From: Bacteroidales bacterium
GTDB taxonomy: Bacteria > Bacteroidota > Bacteroidia > Bacteroidales > UBA1715
Assembly: GCA_017552705.1 (NCBI GenBank)
Contig: JAFZOY010000045.1
Coordinates: 34,452 to 98,451 of the forward strand
DNA: 64,000 nt
Direction of reading: 5' to 3'
Shown: positions 8,124 through 19,207 of the stretch, in pieces
How positions within the stretch are numbered: position 1 is the stretch's first letter
Layout of the letters: the number at the start of each line of letters is the position of its first letter
Translations under genes and position numbers: made by a program
Notes under the pieces: model-generated
Databases searched by the model: none
Seen by the model: only the letters and a program-made list of their open reading frames with translations
Told to the model about the DNA's origin: nothing

Positions 8124-11100
8124 ATGAAACAGACAGAGATTTCAAAGGCAAGGGGATGGTGGAAACACCTGCTGTTACTGTGTGTAACCCTCTTGGGAGT
8201 GGTTGGGTTCTCCACAGCGCAGAACTATCCGTTCCCGCAAAATTATCAGTATCCGTATGGAGAAATTTATACGGGTGGCAATGTTCAAAGTACGCTTCAG
8301 TCGTTGTACACTTCGTGGAAAAGTAATTACTATACCACAAGTGGTGACCTTGGACGTGTGAAATTCATACAAGAAGGTGAAAGTGGTACAAACTCCGTTT
8401 CCGAAGGTATTGCGTATGGTATGCTTATCTTTGTGTATATGGATAACGCTACCAATAATACACAAGCTGATTTCGATCGTTTGTGGCGGTACTATAAAAA
8501 GTGGGAAAATAACAATGGCTTGATGCACTGGAAAGTTAAGGAATTCGGCACTACGGTGGTTGACCCCAATGGTGCTACTGATGCCGACCTCGATGCTGCA
8601 CAGGCATTGTTGATGGCTCACAAACAGTGGGGTAGCAATGGCTCTATCAATTATTTGCAGGAGGCAAAAACATTGATAAATGCTATTTGGAACCACGAAG
8701 TCAACAGTGCACGCCACTTGAAACCTGGTGATATGTTCGATGACTACAAAAACCCATGCTACTTTATTACCAATGCTATGCAATTGTTTGCATACGTTGA
8801 AGGTAAAGAAGGTTGGCAAACACACTCATGGTCAACAGTAATCAATAACTGTTATAAGTTGATTCAAAAAACAAGAGGCTCGTCTGGTTTGGTTCCCGAC
8901 TGGTGTTACGAAAATGGTGGACACCTTACGGGTTTGACAAATGGCAAGTTTGAATCTATCTTTGGTTACGATGCTGTACGTGTGCCATGGCGTATGGCAC
9001 ATGCGTATGCATGGTATGGACATCAGGATGCCTACGAAATTGCCGCAAAAATTGTGGATTGGGCACAAACCAAATATTCTAACCCTGATGATATTGTAGA
9101 TGGTTATCGTTTGGATGGTACTCCGGGTACAGGTCTTGGCGGTTCGCTTTCTACTTGGGGAACTGGTAAGAATGCCTGCTTCAAGGGTGGCGTTTCTATG
9201 GCGTCAATGATTGACTCGAAATATAGCAACTATATGCAAAAGAGTTGGTCTGTTGGTTCTGCTGTCGATCAATATGGTAAATATTATACTCATACAACCC
9301 AGTTGTTGTTTATGTTGTGTATGACAGGTAACATGCCTAACTTCTGGGATATGTTGCCGGTTGTTGATGCTGCCGAAACCAATGCGGATGGTAATACAGT
9401 GTATGTTGATTTTTCTAAAGCTATTGCTTCAGGCGTTAAGGCTGCTGATTTTACCGTGAAAACATACGCTGATGCAGATGACCAATCTGCTACTACAATC
9501 TCTGTTTCTTCAGTAACTGTTAACGGAAAACGCGTGTCGTTGAAATTGCCTTCCGAAATCTCTGAACCTATCATAACAGTTACATATAATGGTACTTCGG
9601 TGAAATCATCCGATGATGGCTCGCAAGCCGATAAGTTTGAAGATTTTCCTGTTACCGATAAAATCACCAATATGGAACCGTATGTGATGGCTCGTTACAC
9701 AAACACAATTGCTACGGTAGTCTATGTACAATGGTCGAAGGATATAAAAATTTCTGGCGCTTCGGCATCCGATTTTACTGTGTATGTTGACAATGTAAGT
9801 AAAGGTAGCCCTGAATCTATTGCAATTAGTGATAATGGCGATGACATTATTGAATTGCAGTTTTCAACGGCTCTTGTTAATGCAGCTTCTGCCGACATCA
9901 CTGTGTCGTATGCGGGTGGAACTATCACCTCGAAAACTGGTACCAAGGCGGCTAAGGCATTTACCAAATCAGCTGTACAGAACTACTATTTGACGGTAAC
10001 TTGTTTTAACTTATTAAATGCAGCTACTGAAACAAATATAGGTTTCGCAGGTGGTTGGGAAGGTGCTGGCTCGTTTGTGAGAGAAACATTCCAAGGTACA
10101 CCTGTTTATACTTGGTCAAATAAAAGCACTAAATATGCTAATTTACAGACATATTCGTCAGAAGGAGATCAGCGTATGTCTTCGTCTGATTTGGCTGATT
10201 TCCAAGAATATACTTCAAAATCAGGTCTTCGGTTAAAAGGAAGAATATATTTGAAAGAGAATGCAGGTGGTGACATTATGGTTCAGTTAAACGATATGTC
10301 AGATTACAATGCTTCTTTTGCATCTATTCCTCTTGGTTTGACTGTTGGCGAATGGACGGAATTTGATATTAACATGGCTGATGTCGTTGAAAATTACCAA
10401 ACATATAATCCAAGTTTTACATATACTGGGGCTAAAATACGACCTGTAAGTGATGGCGATAATGGCTCAACAAAAAATTACACGATGTATATAGATTATC
10501 TGCAATTGTGTCCTCCGAATCCATCGGTTGATATGCTTGGCGGTAAGGTGTCGTACGATGGCAAGCAGGTGGAATTGCGTTTCTCTATTGGTATGAGGGT
10601 TCCTGATAAATCATCATACTCTGCCATAACAATTACAGATGGTAGTATGGATTATACCATAGAATCTATTGAAACCAAAGTAGGTGATGCTTCCACATTG
10701 ATATTGAATATGACAGATCCTATATATGCCCAAACAGTAACGGCATCATATTCTCAAGGTTACGGAGCATTAATTTCGGTTGATGGTCGTGAAGCAGAGT
10801 CATTCTATAAAGAATTGGCTAACTTGGTTGGTATGACAAGTACAACTGGTTGGTACGACGATTTCGATGATGCTGATGATTATATCACGTTGGAAGTTGG
10901 TGGTGATGGTAAGATTGTTACAGGTGTTTCTGAAAAAGCTAATCAAAGCATTTTAGCTGTTACCCAAAAAGCAACAACGTCATGGGCTGGTGCGTTAACT
11001 ATTTCTCCATCAAGTTATGTGATTGATATGACCAACGGTCGTGGTAAGGTGTCGTTCAAGGTTGCTACCGCAAGCGGTACCATGAATGGATATTATCGCG

Positions 11101-14100
11101 TTGGCTTGAAGGATTATTTCGGAAATGAAACTCATAATGGTGGTTGGCTGCCAATTACCATTACCACTTCTGGTGTAGAAAAGGAAGTTACTGGTTTTAA
11201 CTTTGAACAAATTGATGGTTCTGCCGTAAACACTGTATTGTTCTTGTTTGTAACCGATGATAATGCAGATGGTGATTGGACACCTGAATTCTATGGTGGT
11301 ACTTTGAATTTCGACTACATTTCGGTAGGTAAGGCGTTGACATTGAAAGTTCCTACTGCTATAACGAAGGAAGATCAGGGTATTGACGAAGATGGTAAAT
11401 TCAATGCAACAAGTTCTGCTGATGGTTATATCTATGTGGTTCCTTGGGAGACTGCTCCTCAATTCTCTGAATTGGAGGCTACGGTTGCCAATAAGAAAGG
11501 TGTAAAAGTTGCTTGTACTGAAAATACTTCGGTTCAAGTTGACCTAAAAGGTATTGGCTACGGCTTCTTCTATGCATACGCTTACGACCCAATCTCTGGT
11601 GCGTTGTCAACTAAGAAAGAAGTTCATATCAACGATGTGACTCCTCCAGAAATTACTGAATGTACCGATGGCAATGTAACGGAAGACGGTTCTGTTTCGG
11701 TAACAGTGAGCGAAGATGCAACCGCATATATTGTAAAATATTCGGAATCTATATCTTCATACGACGATATTCTTAATGTAACCTATTATACAATAGGTGG
11801 ATGTAAAGGTGGAGAGGCTTCAACTGTCGATGTTGCTGATTTGAGTATGTTTACGGTTGGCGACAAATTGGTGTTCTATGCAGTGGATGGAAGCTACAAC
11901 ATTTCATCGAAATCTACTTGCAGCTTCACAATTAAACCTGAAGTGCTTAAGATTTCAAAAGTATATACTACCGATGATTCTGAAATTATTTCATCGGCAA
12001 CTTCTCAGGATATTGTAAGTGTACAAGGTAGCCGTTTATTTACCAAAGCATATTTGGTTCTTGGTAATAAAGCTGTTGATTTGGAATCTATAGATGGTGT
12101 AGCTGATCTTTCTGCAACAACTGAAACATTCGTTGCTGAATTGGATTTGTCGAAAGTAAACATTCCTGACGAGGTGGCAGGACACATCTATATTACTGAT
12201 GGCGAGGCTTTGGTTGGCCCATTCGATATCACTATTACAAAAGGTACAGTATTCTTGGAAGGTTTGGAAACTGAAGTGGATGCTGCAACTGTAAATGTAG
12301 GCGATGTCGTTTCTGTGAAGGTTCTTGAAAATCCAACTAATGCAACAAACAAAACGTTAACAGTTGCTGAATCGGATTATGCAACATTCGCATATCGCTA
12401 CGATGCCGATAAGTCTGAAAACTATATTGACATTACTGGTGTGGCAAGCACTGGCGGTGAGTCTATTGATGTGGTAATCACTGGTGTTGGCGAAGACGAT
12501 GCTGAAATTTCTAAAACTATCACATTGAAAGTTGTTCAATTGCCAACCGAAGTTACGGTAGCTCCTCAAGAAGGCAAAACAGCATCAATGGTTGTTGGTG
12601 AAAAACAAACATTGATCGCAACAGTTCTTCCTCCTTCTACTGATAATAAAGCGGTGACTTGGTCAGTTTCTGCAATGGCAAAAGAATACATCGACATAGA
12701 TGAGGAAACAGGTGAAATAACTGCTAAGAAAGAAATCGAAGAGGATGGAACTGTTGAGGTTGTTGCTACTTGTGTGGCCGATCCAACTATTACTAATTCT
12801 ATTCAAATCAGCATCGGTGCCGTACAAGTTACCGAGGTTAAACCTGCAACGGATGAAGTATCAATTGCATTGGGCGAAAATAAATCAATACTTGTTTCTG
12901 TATTGCCAGCTGAAGCTACTGATAAATCGTTGACGGTTAATAGTTCAGACGAGGATGTGGCTACTGCAAGTTATACTGATGGTACACTTACAATTACGAG
13001 TGTTGGAATTGGAACAACTGAAATAACTCTTACTGCTAAAAATGGTAAGGATGCTACTATAGCAGTAACAGTAACGTGTCCTACTCAAGCTCCAACAGCT
13101 GAAGATGTTGATCAGTTACAGAGTTTCTGTCAAGGTACAGTGAATTCACTTGTTACCAAAACAGACTTTACTGCTAAATGGTATGAAGTTGCTGAAGGTG
13201 GCGAAGCTCTTGCTGCTGCTCCTGCAACTACTGCGGAAACACCTGTTGGTACTACTAATTATTATGTAGCAAAAGTAGCCGATGGTTGTGAAAGTGCTGG
13301 TCGTTTGCAAGTTGCAATGCGTGTTACTGAAAGACCAACGGCAGAAATTACTAACGAAGAATTGGAATTCTGCGAAACACAGGCAGAAGTTGACTTGAAG
13401 GCATACATTTCAAATGGTGCTACTTGGACCGCAACTCTTAATGATGAAGATGTTACTGCTGAAGTAATTGATGGTAACACATTCAAACCATCTGTTAAGG
13501 GTGCTGGTAATTACACTATTACATTGAGCCTTGGTACTGAAGATTGTGGTGACACTGATGCTAAAGTATTCCAAGTAACAGCAGCACCTGAGGTAGCAAT
13601 TACAGTTCCTGAATCAATCTGTGGTAACGATGAGTTAATCACTCTTGAAGCTTCGGTTGATGGTGGTGTATGGTCAGGTGACGGTGTTTCTGAAGGTAAA
13701 TTCGATCCATCAAATGGTTCTTCTGCAATCACATACACCTATGTTTCTGGCGCTTGTGAAGTGAAGAAAACAGAAACATTCACTGTAACTCCAAACCCAC
13801 AACCTACTATTGAAGGTTTGAAGACAACATTCTGTAAAAACGATGAAGCTCAGTTGTTCTCAAAATTACAGGTTTCTCCTGCTGATGGAGCGTTCACAAT
13901 CGATGGCAATGATGCTGAAGGTATTACTCCGAGTGAATTAACCGCTGCTGCTCACACTGTAGCATACACCGTTACTAAGAATGGTTGTACAGGATCGAAA
14001 GAAGTTACAGTAACAATCAACGACATTCCTGAAGTAGCATTCGCTGACCACACTGAGAAAATGTGTGATAACGAAGCTGCTCAAATATTGTCGGCAACTC

Positions 14101-17100
14101 CTGAAAATGGAACATGGTCGGCTAATGCACCTGCCGGTGTATTCAATCCGGCAGGATACAATGGTGATGTTACAATTACATACACTGTAACTGATGAAAA
14201 TAACTGTAAGAATTCTAGCGAAGCTCCTATCACAGTTACCAAAACTGTTGCTCCTACATTGGAAAAATCGGTGTATGGTATCGTAGTTGGTGCAGAAGTT
14301 CCTACTTTGTCGGCTGAAGGTACTGCTATTAAATGGTATGCTACCGAAGACGGTGACGGAACTGCTGGTAATACATTTGTTCCATCTATGGAAACTTCAG
14401 CAGAAACATCAGTTGATGTATATGTAACTAACACTGTTGATGGTTGCGAAAGCGATAAGGAAAAAGTAACAATCAAAGTTTCTGACTGTAAGACTGAGGC
14501 TGTAACAATTGCTGAGGTTGATGCAATTTGCTTCGGTCAGAATGTTCCTGAATTGAGTGCAACTGGTGATGGTACAAGCGAAATCCGTTGGTACAATGCG
14601 AAAGGTGAAAGCCTCGGCACAGGTGACAAGTTCACTCCAAGTGCAGAAATTATCAGCACTCCAGGTACATACAAGTTCTTCGCTGCACAATATTCTGAAG
14701 AAAATGCTTGTGAAGGTGTTCAATCGGCAGTATCGTTGGTTGTAAAAGCAACTCCTGCAGCTCCAACATTAACAGAAAATGCAAGCTGCGAAGGTGCTAC
14801 TATCAACAACTTGCTTTCTTCTGATGCAGCATTCTGGTATTCTGAAGAAAATGCAGAGGCTGTTCTTACTGAAACTGCATCTACTCGTTATGTTCCAGAA
14901 GCTTTGGACGCAACTACAATATTCTATGCTCGTACAGAGTTGAATGGTTGCTACTCTGACTTTGTAAGCGTTGTTTACACTATCAATCCTGCTCCTGCAG
15001 CTCCTGAAGTTGAAGCAACAGCTGCTTGCTACGGAAAGAATGATGATTATGTTGTGAAAGCAACTGCTGCCGATGGTTGTACATTACAATGGTACGATAA
15101 CCACGACAATGCTCTTGGTAACGAGGCTACTCAAAAGGTAACGGGTGTTACTCAGCCAGACGTTTACACATATACAGTAAAACAACGTTCTGCACAAAAC
15201 TGTGCGAGTGCTGCTGTTGAGGCTACGTTGACTGTCAATGAATTGCCAACTCCAAAAATCACACTTACTGAAACTGAATTCTGCTCAAGCTTCGGCGAAA
15301 CAATCGCTCTTACAGCTGAGCCAGATCCTTCAACAGGTACAGGTGTGTTCAAGGTTAACGATGCAGTGGCAACTTCATTCATTCCAAGTAGCTACGCTAA
15401 GAATACAGTACTTACTGTGGCTTATGAATTTACTGATGCAAACGGTTGTACTGGAACTGCATCTGCTAAATCAGTTACAATTGTTGACTGTGACGATTCT
15501 CCTGTAACAGCAATGCAAATCATTCCTGCTACTGTTCTTTTGAAAACAAAAGGTCTGACTCAGAAAGTTACAGTTGATATCACTACAGAAAAAGCTGGTA
15601 AATACAACCAAGCTGTGACTTGGGCAACTTCTGATGCAAATGTTGCAACTGTAGTTGATGGTACAATCACTGCTGTTGGTGTTGGTGAAGCTACTATCAC
15701 TGCTGCATCAAGCTACACTCCAGGTCAATCTGCTAGCTGCGTTGTAACAGTGGTATTCCCTGTAACAAGCGTTGCATTTACTGAAGAATCCATTACAATT
15801 GGTAGTGGTCAAGAAAAAGATTTGAGTTCTCTTGTAACATTTGAACCAGAAGACGCTGTTGTAACCTATGCTTGGGTTGCTTCTGCTGGCTTGACTATCA
15901 CTGAGGATGGAAAATTGACCGCTGAAGAAACAATGAATGATGCTACGGGTACTGTTATGGTAACAGTTAAGACTGCTGATGGTACTGAGAAATCGGCAAC
16001 TATCCCTGTATCAATTGTTGCTCAAACTCAATTGGTAACAAGCATCACATTGAAGGAAGGTACTACAATGACATTGCAAGAAGGTGCAACATACACAATG
16101 GGTAAACCAACAGTATCTGAAGCTACTGATAAATCATTTACTTGGTCAATCGAAGGCGAAGGTGCTGAAATTACTTCTGAAGGTGTCGTAACTGTAACTG
16201 GTAAATCAGGCGATACATTCAAAGTTGTTGCTACGGCAAACGACGGTTCTGGTGTGAAAGGTGAGTGTGAAGTAACAATCAGCGATAAGATTGTTGCTAT
16301 CGAATCTGTATCGTTCAGTGAAGATGCCGTTTATGAAATCTTCGCTTCTGAACCATTTGACTTGAGCGAATTGATTATTATTGAACCAGAAGATGCAACT
16401 GTTGCATCTATTTCTTGGTCAGTTTCTGGTTCGTATGCTACAATCGACGAAAATGGTGTTCTTACACCAAATGCTGATGTAATCAATGGTGGTGGTTTGT
16501 CTCGTAACATATCTGTGATGGCTACTGTGGCATCTACTGATGGAAAGACAACTATTAAGAAATCACAATCAGTTAAGGTTAATCCAGACCCATTGTTTGT
16601 GACATCAATCACTATCCCTGAAACTATTAGCATTGAACAAGGTGATACATACACATTTGCTGAAGCAAAAGTAATGCCTCTGAACGCTGACGATAAGACT
16701 TACACATGGAGCATTAAGACAGAAGGTGCTCCTGCTACAATCGACGAAGATGGTGTAATTACATTGTCAGAAAGTGCAGCTCCTGGAAACACATTCGTAG
16801 TTGTTGCAACTGCTAATGACTTCAAGGCTGTAGAATCTAACGAATGTTTGGTAACAGTTGTTCAAAAAACTATCAAGCTTACACGTATAAACTTGACAGA
16901 AACTGAACTTAACCTTGAAGTTGATGGTAAACACGGAATGTTCTATGTAACGTTGTTACCTGAAGAAACAACTCAAACTAATGTGGAAGTTACTTCTTCA
17001 TCTGAATCAATCGTATTGGTTGACAACAACGATGGCTCTTACGATGTAATTGGTTTGAGCGGTGTTCAGAATGCAACTATCACAGTTAAATCTGTTGACA

Positions 17101-18155
17101 ACCCAACTATTTCAAACACTATCACTGTGAATGTGAAAGAACTTGTTAAGAGCATCAAGGTTTCTGGTACACAACAAATGTATGTTGGTAACACAATTAA
17201 CTTGAGCGCTCAAGTTGGCGATGCAACTGCAACTGACAAGTCAGTAACATGGGCATCAAGCGATGAAAATGTTGCTACAGTATCGCAAAATGGTGTTGTA
17301 TTAGGTAAAGGTCCTGGTATGGTTCAAATCACTGCGACCGCAAACGATGGTTCTGGTATATCTAACTTCATCGACATCTCGGTTGATAAGATTAGCGTTG
17401 AACAATTGGATGCTAAGGATATAACTATCGAAATGGGTCAAACTGCACAAATTAAGACAGTTATCACTCCATCGAATGCAACTTACACTGATTTGACATA
17501 TTTTGTAAATGATTCTGATATTGCATCAGTTGACGCTGATGGTGTTGTAACAGGTCTTAAGAATGGTGAGACTACTATTACTATCACTGCTCAGGCTGAC
17601 ATGATTTCAACTTTGATTAAGGTTAAAGTAACTTTGAACCGTGCTGACAAAGAAACATTGATTCGATTGATTGAAGACGATGTTTGGGGTGCTTACTCGG
17701 TTTACAACAAGGTTGAAAGCGGCGATATCGTAATAGGTTGGGCTAAGGGACAAGTTTCTCCGCTCATCTACAATGAATTCCAAAATGCTTGGATGGATGC
17801 TCAAACAGTTCGTTACGAAGAATTTGCAACCCAAAAAGCTGTAGATGACGCTGCTGCACGTTTGGCTAAGGCTATTACAGCAATGGGTGAAAATATTGAT
17901 ATTGATGTTGCAATCGACGAGGTTGTTGCAATCAACGCAAAGGTTTACCCATCGGTTGTTACTAACGTGGTAACTGTTGAAGCAGACAACTTGAAGTCTA
18001 TCAAGATTGTATCGATTACAGGTAAGGTTGTAGCTCAAGAAGAAGCTGCTGGCGATGAAATCGAAATCAATGCTTCGAAATTCGCTCAAGGTACTTACAA
18101 AGTAATCATTGAAACAGAAGATGGTGTAGCTTCAGGTTCTTTCATCAAGAAATAA
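8124..18155 (+). CDS. Giant secreted GH8 glycosidase with Ig-like stalk and T9SS type A sorting domain
   Basis: A 3343-residue protein with a signal peptide (cleavage likely after STA, residue 32). Residues about 34-415 are a glycoside hydrolase family 8 domain. SEGIAYGM carries the likely proton donor E94, and ATDADLDAAQALLMAHKQW (151-169) fits the GH8 signature with one mismatch. Substrates in this family are cellulose, mixed beta-glucan, xylan or chitosan; the sequence does not say which. After it come SbsA-like Ig domains, two beta-sandwich carbohydrate-binding-like regions (nt about 9990-10520 and 10840-11330), Big_2-type repeats (12240-13080 and 15500-17640), cysteine-containing PKD/Ig-like modules between them, and a short helical segment (17640-17900). 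The last 80 or so residues (YPSVVTNVVTVE to FIKK) are a type A T9SS sorting domain. It is expected to be exported by T9SS and surface-anchored. A strong terminator follows. Confidence 0.88.
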   Translation: MKQTEISKARGWWKHLLLLCVTLLGVVGFSTAQNYPFPQNYQYPYGEIYTGGNVQSTLQSLYTSWKSNYYTTSGDLGRVKFIQEGESGTNSVSEGIAYGMLIFVYMDNATNNTQADFDRLWRYYKKWENNNGLMHWKVKEFGTTVVDPNGATDADLDAAQALLMAHKQWGSNGSINYLQEAKTLINAIWNHEVNSARHLKPGDMFDDYKNPCYFITNAMQLFAYVEGKEGWQTHSWSTVINNCYKLIQKTRGSSGLVPDWCYENGGHLTGLTNGKFESIFGYDAVRVPWRMAHAYAWYGHQDAYEIAAKIVDWAQTKYSNPDDIVDGYRLDGTPGTGLGGSLSTWGTGKNACFKGGVSMASMIDSKYSNYMQKSWSVGSAVDQYGKYYTHTTQLLFMLCMTGNMPNFWDMLPVVDAAETNADGNTVYVDFSKAIASGVKAADFTVKTYADADDQSATTISVSSVTVNGKRVSLKLPSEISEPIITVTYNGTSVKSSDDGSQADKFEDFPVTDKITNMEPYVMARYTNTIATVVYVQWSKDIKISGASASDFTVYVDNVSKGSPESIAISDNGDDIIELQFSTALVNAASADITVSYAGGTITSKTGTKAAKAFTKSAVQNYYLTVTCFNLLNAATETNIGFAGGWEGAGSFVRETFQGTPVYTWSNKSTKYANLQTYSSEGDQRMSSSDLADFQEYTSKSGLRLKGRIYLKENAGGDIMVQLNDMSDYNASFASIPLGLTVGEWTEFDINMADVVENYQTYNPSFTYTGAKIRPVSDGDNGSTKNYTMYIDYLQLCPPNPSVDMLGGKVSYDGKQVELRFSIGMRVPDKSSYSAITITDGSMDYTIESIETKVGDASTLILNMTDPIYAQTVTASYSQGYGALISVDGREAESFYKELANLVGMTSTTGWYDDFDDADDYITLEVGGDGKIVTGVSEKANQSILAVTQKATTSWAGALTISPSSYVIDMTNGRGKVSFKVATASGTMNGYYRVGLKDYFGNETHNGGWLPITITTSGVEKEVTGFNFEQIDGSAVNTVLFLFVTDDNADGDWTPEFYGGTLNFDYISVGKALTLKVPTAITKEDQGIDEDGKFNATSSADGYIYVVPWETAPQFSELEATVANKKGVKVACTENTSVQVDLKGIGYGFFYAYAYDPISGALSTKKEVHINDVTPPEITECTDGNVTEDGSVSVTVSEDATAYIVKYSESISSYDDILNVTYYTIGGCKGGEASTVDVADLSMFTVGDKLVFYAVDGSYNISSKSTCSFTIKPEVLKISKVYTTDDSEIISSATSQDIVSVQGSRLFTKAYLVLGNKAVDLESIDGVADLSATTETFVAELDLSKVNIPDEVAGHIYITDGEALVGPFDITITKGTVFLEGLETEVDAATVNVGDVVSVKVLENPTNATNKTLTVAESDYATFAYRYDADKSENYIDITGVASTGGESIDVVITGVGEDDAEISKTITLKVVQLPTEVTVAPQEGKTASMVVGEKQTLIATVLPPSTDNKAVTWSVSAMAKEYIDIDEETGEITAKKEIEEDGTVEVVATCVADPTITNSIQISIGAVQVTEVKPATDEVSIALGENKSILVSVLPAEATDKSLTVNSSDEDVATASYTDGTLTITSVGIGTTEITLTAKNGKDATIAVTVTCPTQAPTAEDVDQLQSFCQGTVNSLVTKTDFTAKWYEVAEGGEALAAAPATTAETPVGTTNYYVAKVADGCESAGRLQVAMRVTERPTAEITNEELEFCETQAEVDLKAYISNGATWTATLNDEDVTAEVIDGNTFKPSVKGAGNYTITLSLGTEDCGDTDAKVFQVTAAPEVAITVPESICGNDELITLEASVDGGVWSGDGVSEGKFDPSNGSSAITYTYVSGACEVKKTETFTVTPNPQPTIEGLKTTFCKNDEAQLFSKLQVSPADGAFTIDGNDAEGITPSELTAAAHTVAYTVTKNGCTGSKEVTVTINDIPEVAFADHTEKMCDNEAAQILSATPENGTWSANAPAGVFNPAGYNGDVTITYTVTDENNCKNSSEAPITVTKTVAPTLEKSVYGIVVGAEVPTLSAEGTAIKWYATEDGDGTAGNTFVPSMETSAETSVDVYVTNTVDGCESDKEKVTIKVSDCKTEAVTIAEVDAICFGQNVPELSATGDGTSEIRWYNAKGESLGTGDKFTPSAEIISTPGTYKFFAAQYSEENACEGVQSAVSLVVKATPAAPTLTENASCEGATINNLLSSDAAFWYSEENAEAVLTETASTRYVPEALDATTIFYARTELNGCYSDFVSVVYTINPAPAAPEVEATAACYGKNDDYVVKATAADGCTLQWYDNHDNALGNEATQKVTGVTQPDVYTYTVKQRSAQNCASAAVEATLTVNELPTPKITLTETEFCSSFGETIALTAEPDPSTGTGVFKVNDAVATSFIPSSYAKNTVLTVAYEFTDANGCTGTASAKSVTIVDCDDSPVTAMQIIPATVLLKTKGLTQKVTVDITTEKAGKYNQAVTWATSDANVATVVDGTITAVGVGEATITAASSYTPGQSASCVVTVVFPVTSVAFTEESITIGSGQEKDLSSLVTFEPEDAVVTYAWVASAGLTITEDGKLTAEETMNDATGTVMVTVKTADGTEKSATIPVSIVAQTQLVTSITLKEGTTMTLQEGATYTMGKPTVSEATDKSFTWSIEGEGAEITSEGVVTVTGKSGDTFKVVATANDGSGVKGECEVTISDKIVAIESVSFSEDAVYEIFASEPFDLSELIIIEPEDATVASISWSVSGSYATIDENGVLTPNADVINGGGLSRNISVMATVASTDGKTTIKKSQSVKVNPDPLFVTSITIPETISIEQGDTYTFAEAKVMPLNADDKTYTWSIKTEGAPATIDEDGVITLSESAAPGNTFVVVATANDFKAVESNECLVTVVQKTIKLTRINLTETELNLEVDGKHGMFYVTLLPEETTQTNVEVTSSSESIVLVDNNDGSYDVIGLSGVQNATITVKSVDNPTISNTITVNVKELVKSIKVSGTQQMYVGNTINLSAQVGDATATDKSVTWASSDENVATVSQNGVVLGKGPGMVQITATANDGSGISNFIDISVDKISVEQLDAKDITIEMGQTAQIKTVITPSNATYTDLTYFVNDSDIASVDADGVVTGLKNGETTITITAQADMISTLIKVKVTLNRADKETLIRLIEDDVWGAYSVYNKVESGDIVIGWAKGQVSPLIYNEFQNAWMDAQTVRYEEFATQKAVDDAAARLAKAITAMGENIDIDVAIDEVVAINAKVYPSVVTNVVTVEADNLKSIKIVSITGKVVAQEEAAGDEIEINASKFAQGTYKVIIETEDGVASGSFIKK

Positions 18156-18175
18156 TCTGTTACTCCAACTGAGAT

Positions 18176-18212
18176 AAAAAATAGCTGTCCAAACGGACAG
18201 CTATTTTTTTTT
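18176..18212. terminator. Strong bidirectional intrinsic terminator
   Basis: ATAGCTGTCC (18181-18190), loop AAAC and GGACAGCTAT (18195-18204) form a perfect 10-bp stem. It is flanked by an A-run on the left and ten T residues on the right. It lies between the giant GH8 gene (+) and the LD-carboxypeptidase gene (-), which converge, and can serve both. Confidence 0.92.
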
Positions 18213-18252
18213 TATTTGTGATTGTAAATGTTTGTGTTACTTATAAGTGGAG

Positions 18253-19143
18253 TTATGCTTCAGGCTTTGTGCTTTTTACATTGAGTTTGTGCTGCGCACC
18301 GAATATCATTGCTTGGTTTGCGTCTTCGTGCCCCGAAGGAAAATCGAACATCACAGGATAATCGTAGTCTTTAACCGCATCGAGGATTATGCTTTCGATT
18401 GAGCCGGCGTATTCGTCAACACCGTTTTTCATGCCGCTCATTGTACCAACCACAAGTCCGTTGATTTGTGAAAGAATGCCTGAGTGTTTCAGATTCTGAA
18501 TCATTCTGTCAATATGATACAAATATTCATTGAGGTCTTCAACAAATAGAATTTTCCCTTTGTAGTCGTATTCAAATGGAACTCCGCGCATGCTATAGAG
18601 CATCGAAAGGTTTCCTCCTATGAGTTCTCCTTTACCAGAGCCAGGACGATTGAATTTTGAATTGGTTGATTTGAGAGTCTGTGAGTATTTCCCAAATAGC
18701 GCGTTGTGCAGCGAGGTAAGCGATTTCTGTGTGACCGAAGGAAAACTTTTAGCCATAGCTCCGTGAATGGATTGAATTCCCAACGAATTGAGTTTTGCAT
18801 GGAATACGGTAATGTCGCTGAAACCGACAATCCATTTAGGATTTTTTATGAATTTTGAGAAATCCAATTTGTCAATAATCCTAATTGCACCGTAACCGCC
18901 TCTGGCACAGAGAATAGCTTTTACTTTTTTGTCGTTGAGCGCTTTTTGGAAATCAGCAGCGCGGTCGTTGTCGGTGCCTGCAAAAACACCGCATTTATTG
19001 AACGCGTGCTTCCCGATTGTTGCCCGCAATCCCCACGAATTGAGTGTTTCAATTGCAAAGTCAAGTGCGTCGCTTTTAATCGGTCCCGATGGGGAAACAA
19101 TGGCAATTGTATCGCCTTCTTCCAAAAAATTGGGTCTTATCAT
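18253..19143 (-). CDS. LD-carboxypeptidase (peptidase family S66)
   Basis: A 296-residue serine peptidase of the LdcA/MccF family, which cleaves the L,D bond to the terminal D-alanine of murein tetrapeptides during peptidoglycan recycling. Visible features are the N-terminal [24 protein letters not shown], the nucleophile S109 in GFSDIT, the acid-bearing [14 protein letters not shown] and the histidine in FPSGHEDAN, which together give the S-E-H triad. There is no signal peptide, so it is cytosolic. Start is ATG at 19143, divergent from metG with 64 bp between start codons. MccF-type immunity enzymes share the fold, but the context here does not suggest a microcin. Confidence 0.9.
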   Translation of the reverse strand: MIRPNFLEEGDTIAIVSPSGPIKSDALDFAIETLNSWGLRATIGKHAFNKCGVFAGTDNDRAADFQKALNDKKVKAILCARGGYGAIRIIDKLDFSKFIKNPKWIVGFSDITVFHAKLNSLGIQSIHGAMAKSFPSVTQKSLTSLHNALFGKYSQTLKSTNSKFNRPGSGKGELIGGNLSMLYSMRGVPFEYDYKGKILFVEDLNEYLYHIDRMIQNLKHSGILSQINGLVVGTMSGMKNGVDEYAGSIESIILDAVKDYDYPVMFDFPSGHEDANQAMIFGAQHKLNVKSTKPEA

Positions 19144-19148
19144 CGTTG

Positions 19149-19182
19149 TTTGTACTAAATTCTCACAAAAAATATATCTTTG
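19149..19182 (+). promoter_or_regulatory. Promoter of metG
   Basis: TTTG at 19149-19152, a 22-nt spacer and TATCTTTG at 19175-19182 match the Bacteroidota sigma-70 consensus. Transcription would start near 19189, about 20 bp upstream of the metG ATG. Confidence 0.55.
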
Positions 19183-19207
19183 CGAAGGTAAAAAAAATAA
19201 TGGACAA

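Noticed and set aside
11010..11537. 175-codon minus-strand frame inside the GH8 giant gene
   Set aside because: It is an antisense shadow created by the repetitive codon use of the Ig-like region.
18929..19207. 93-codon N-terminal extension of metG
   Set aside because: It is antisense to the LD-carboxypeptidase gene, lies upstream of the metG promoter, and the family starts at [10 protein letters not shown].
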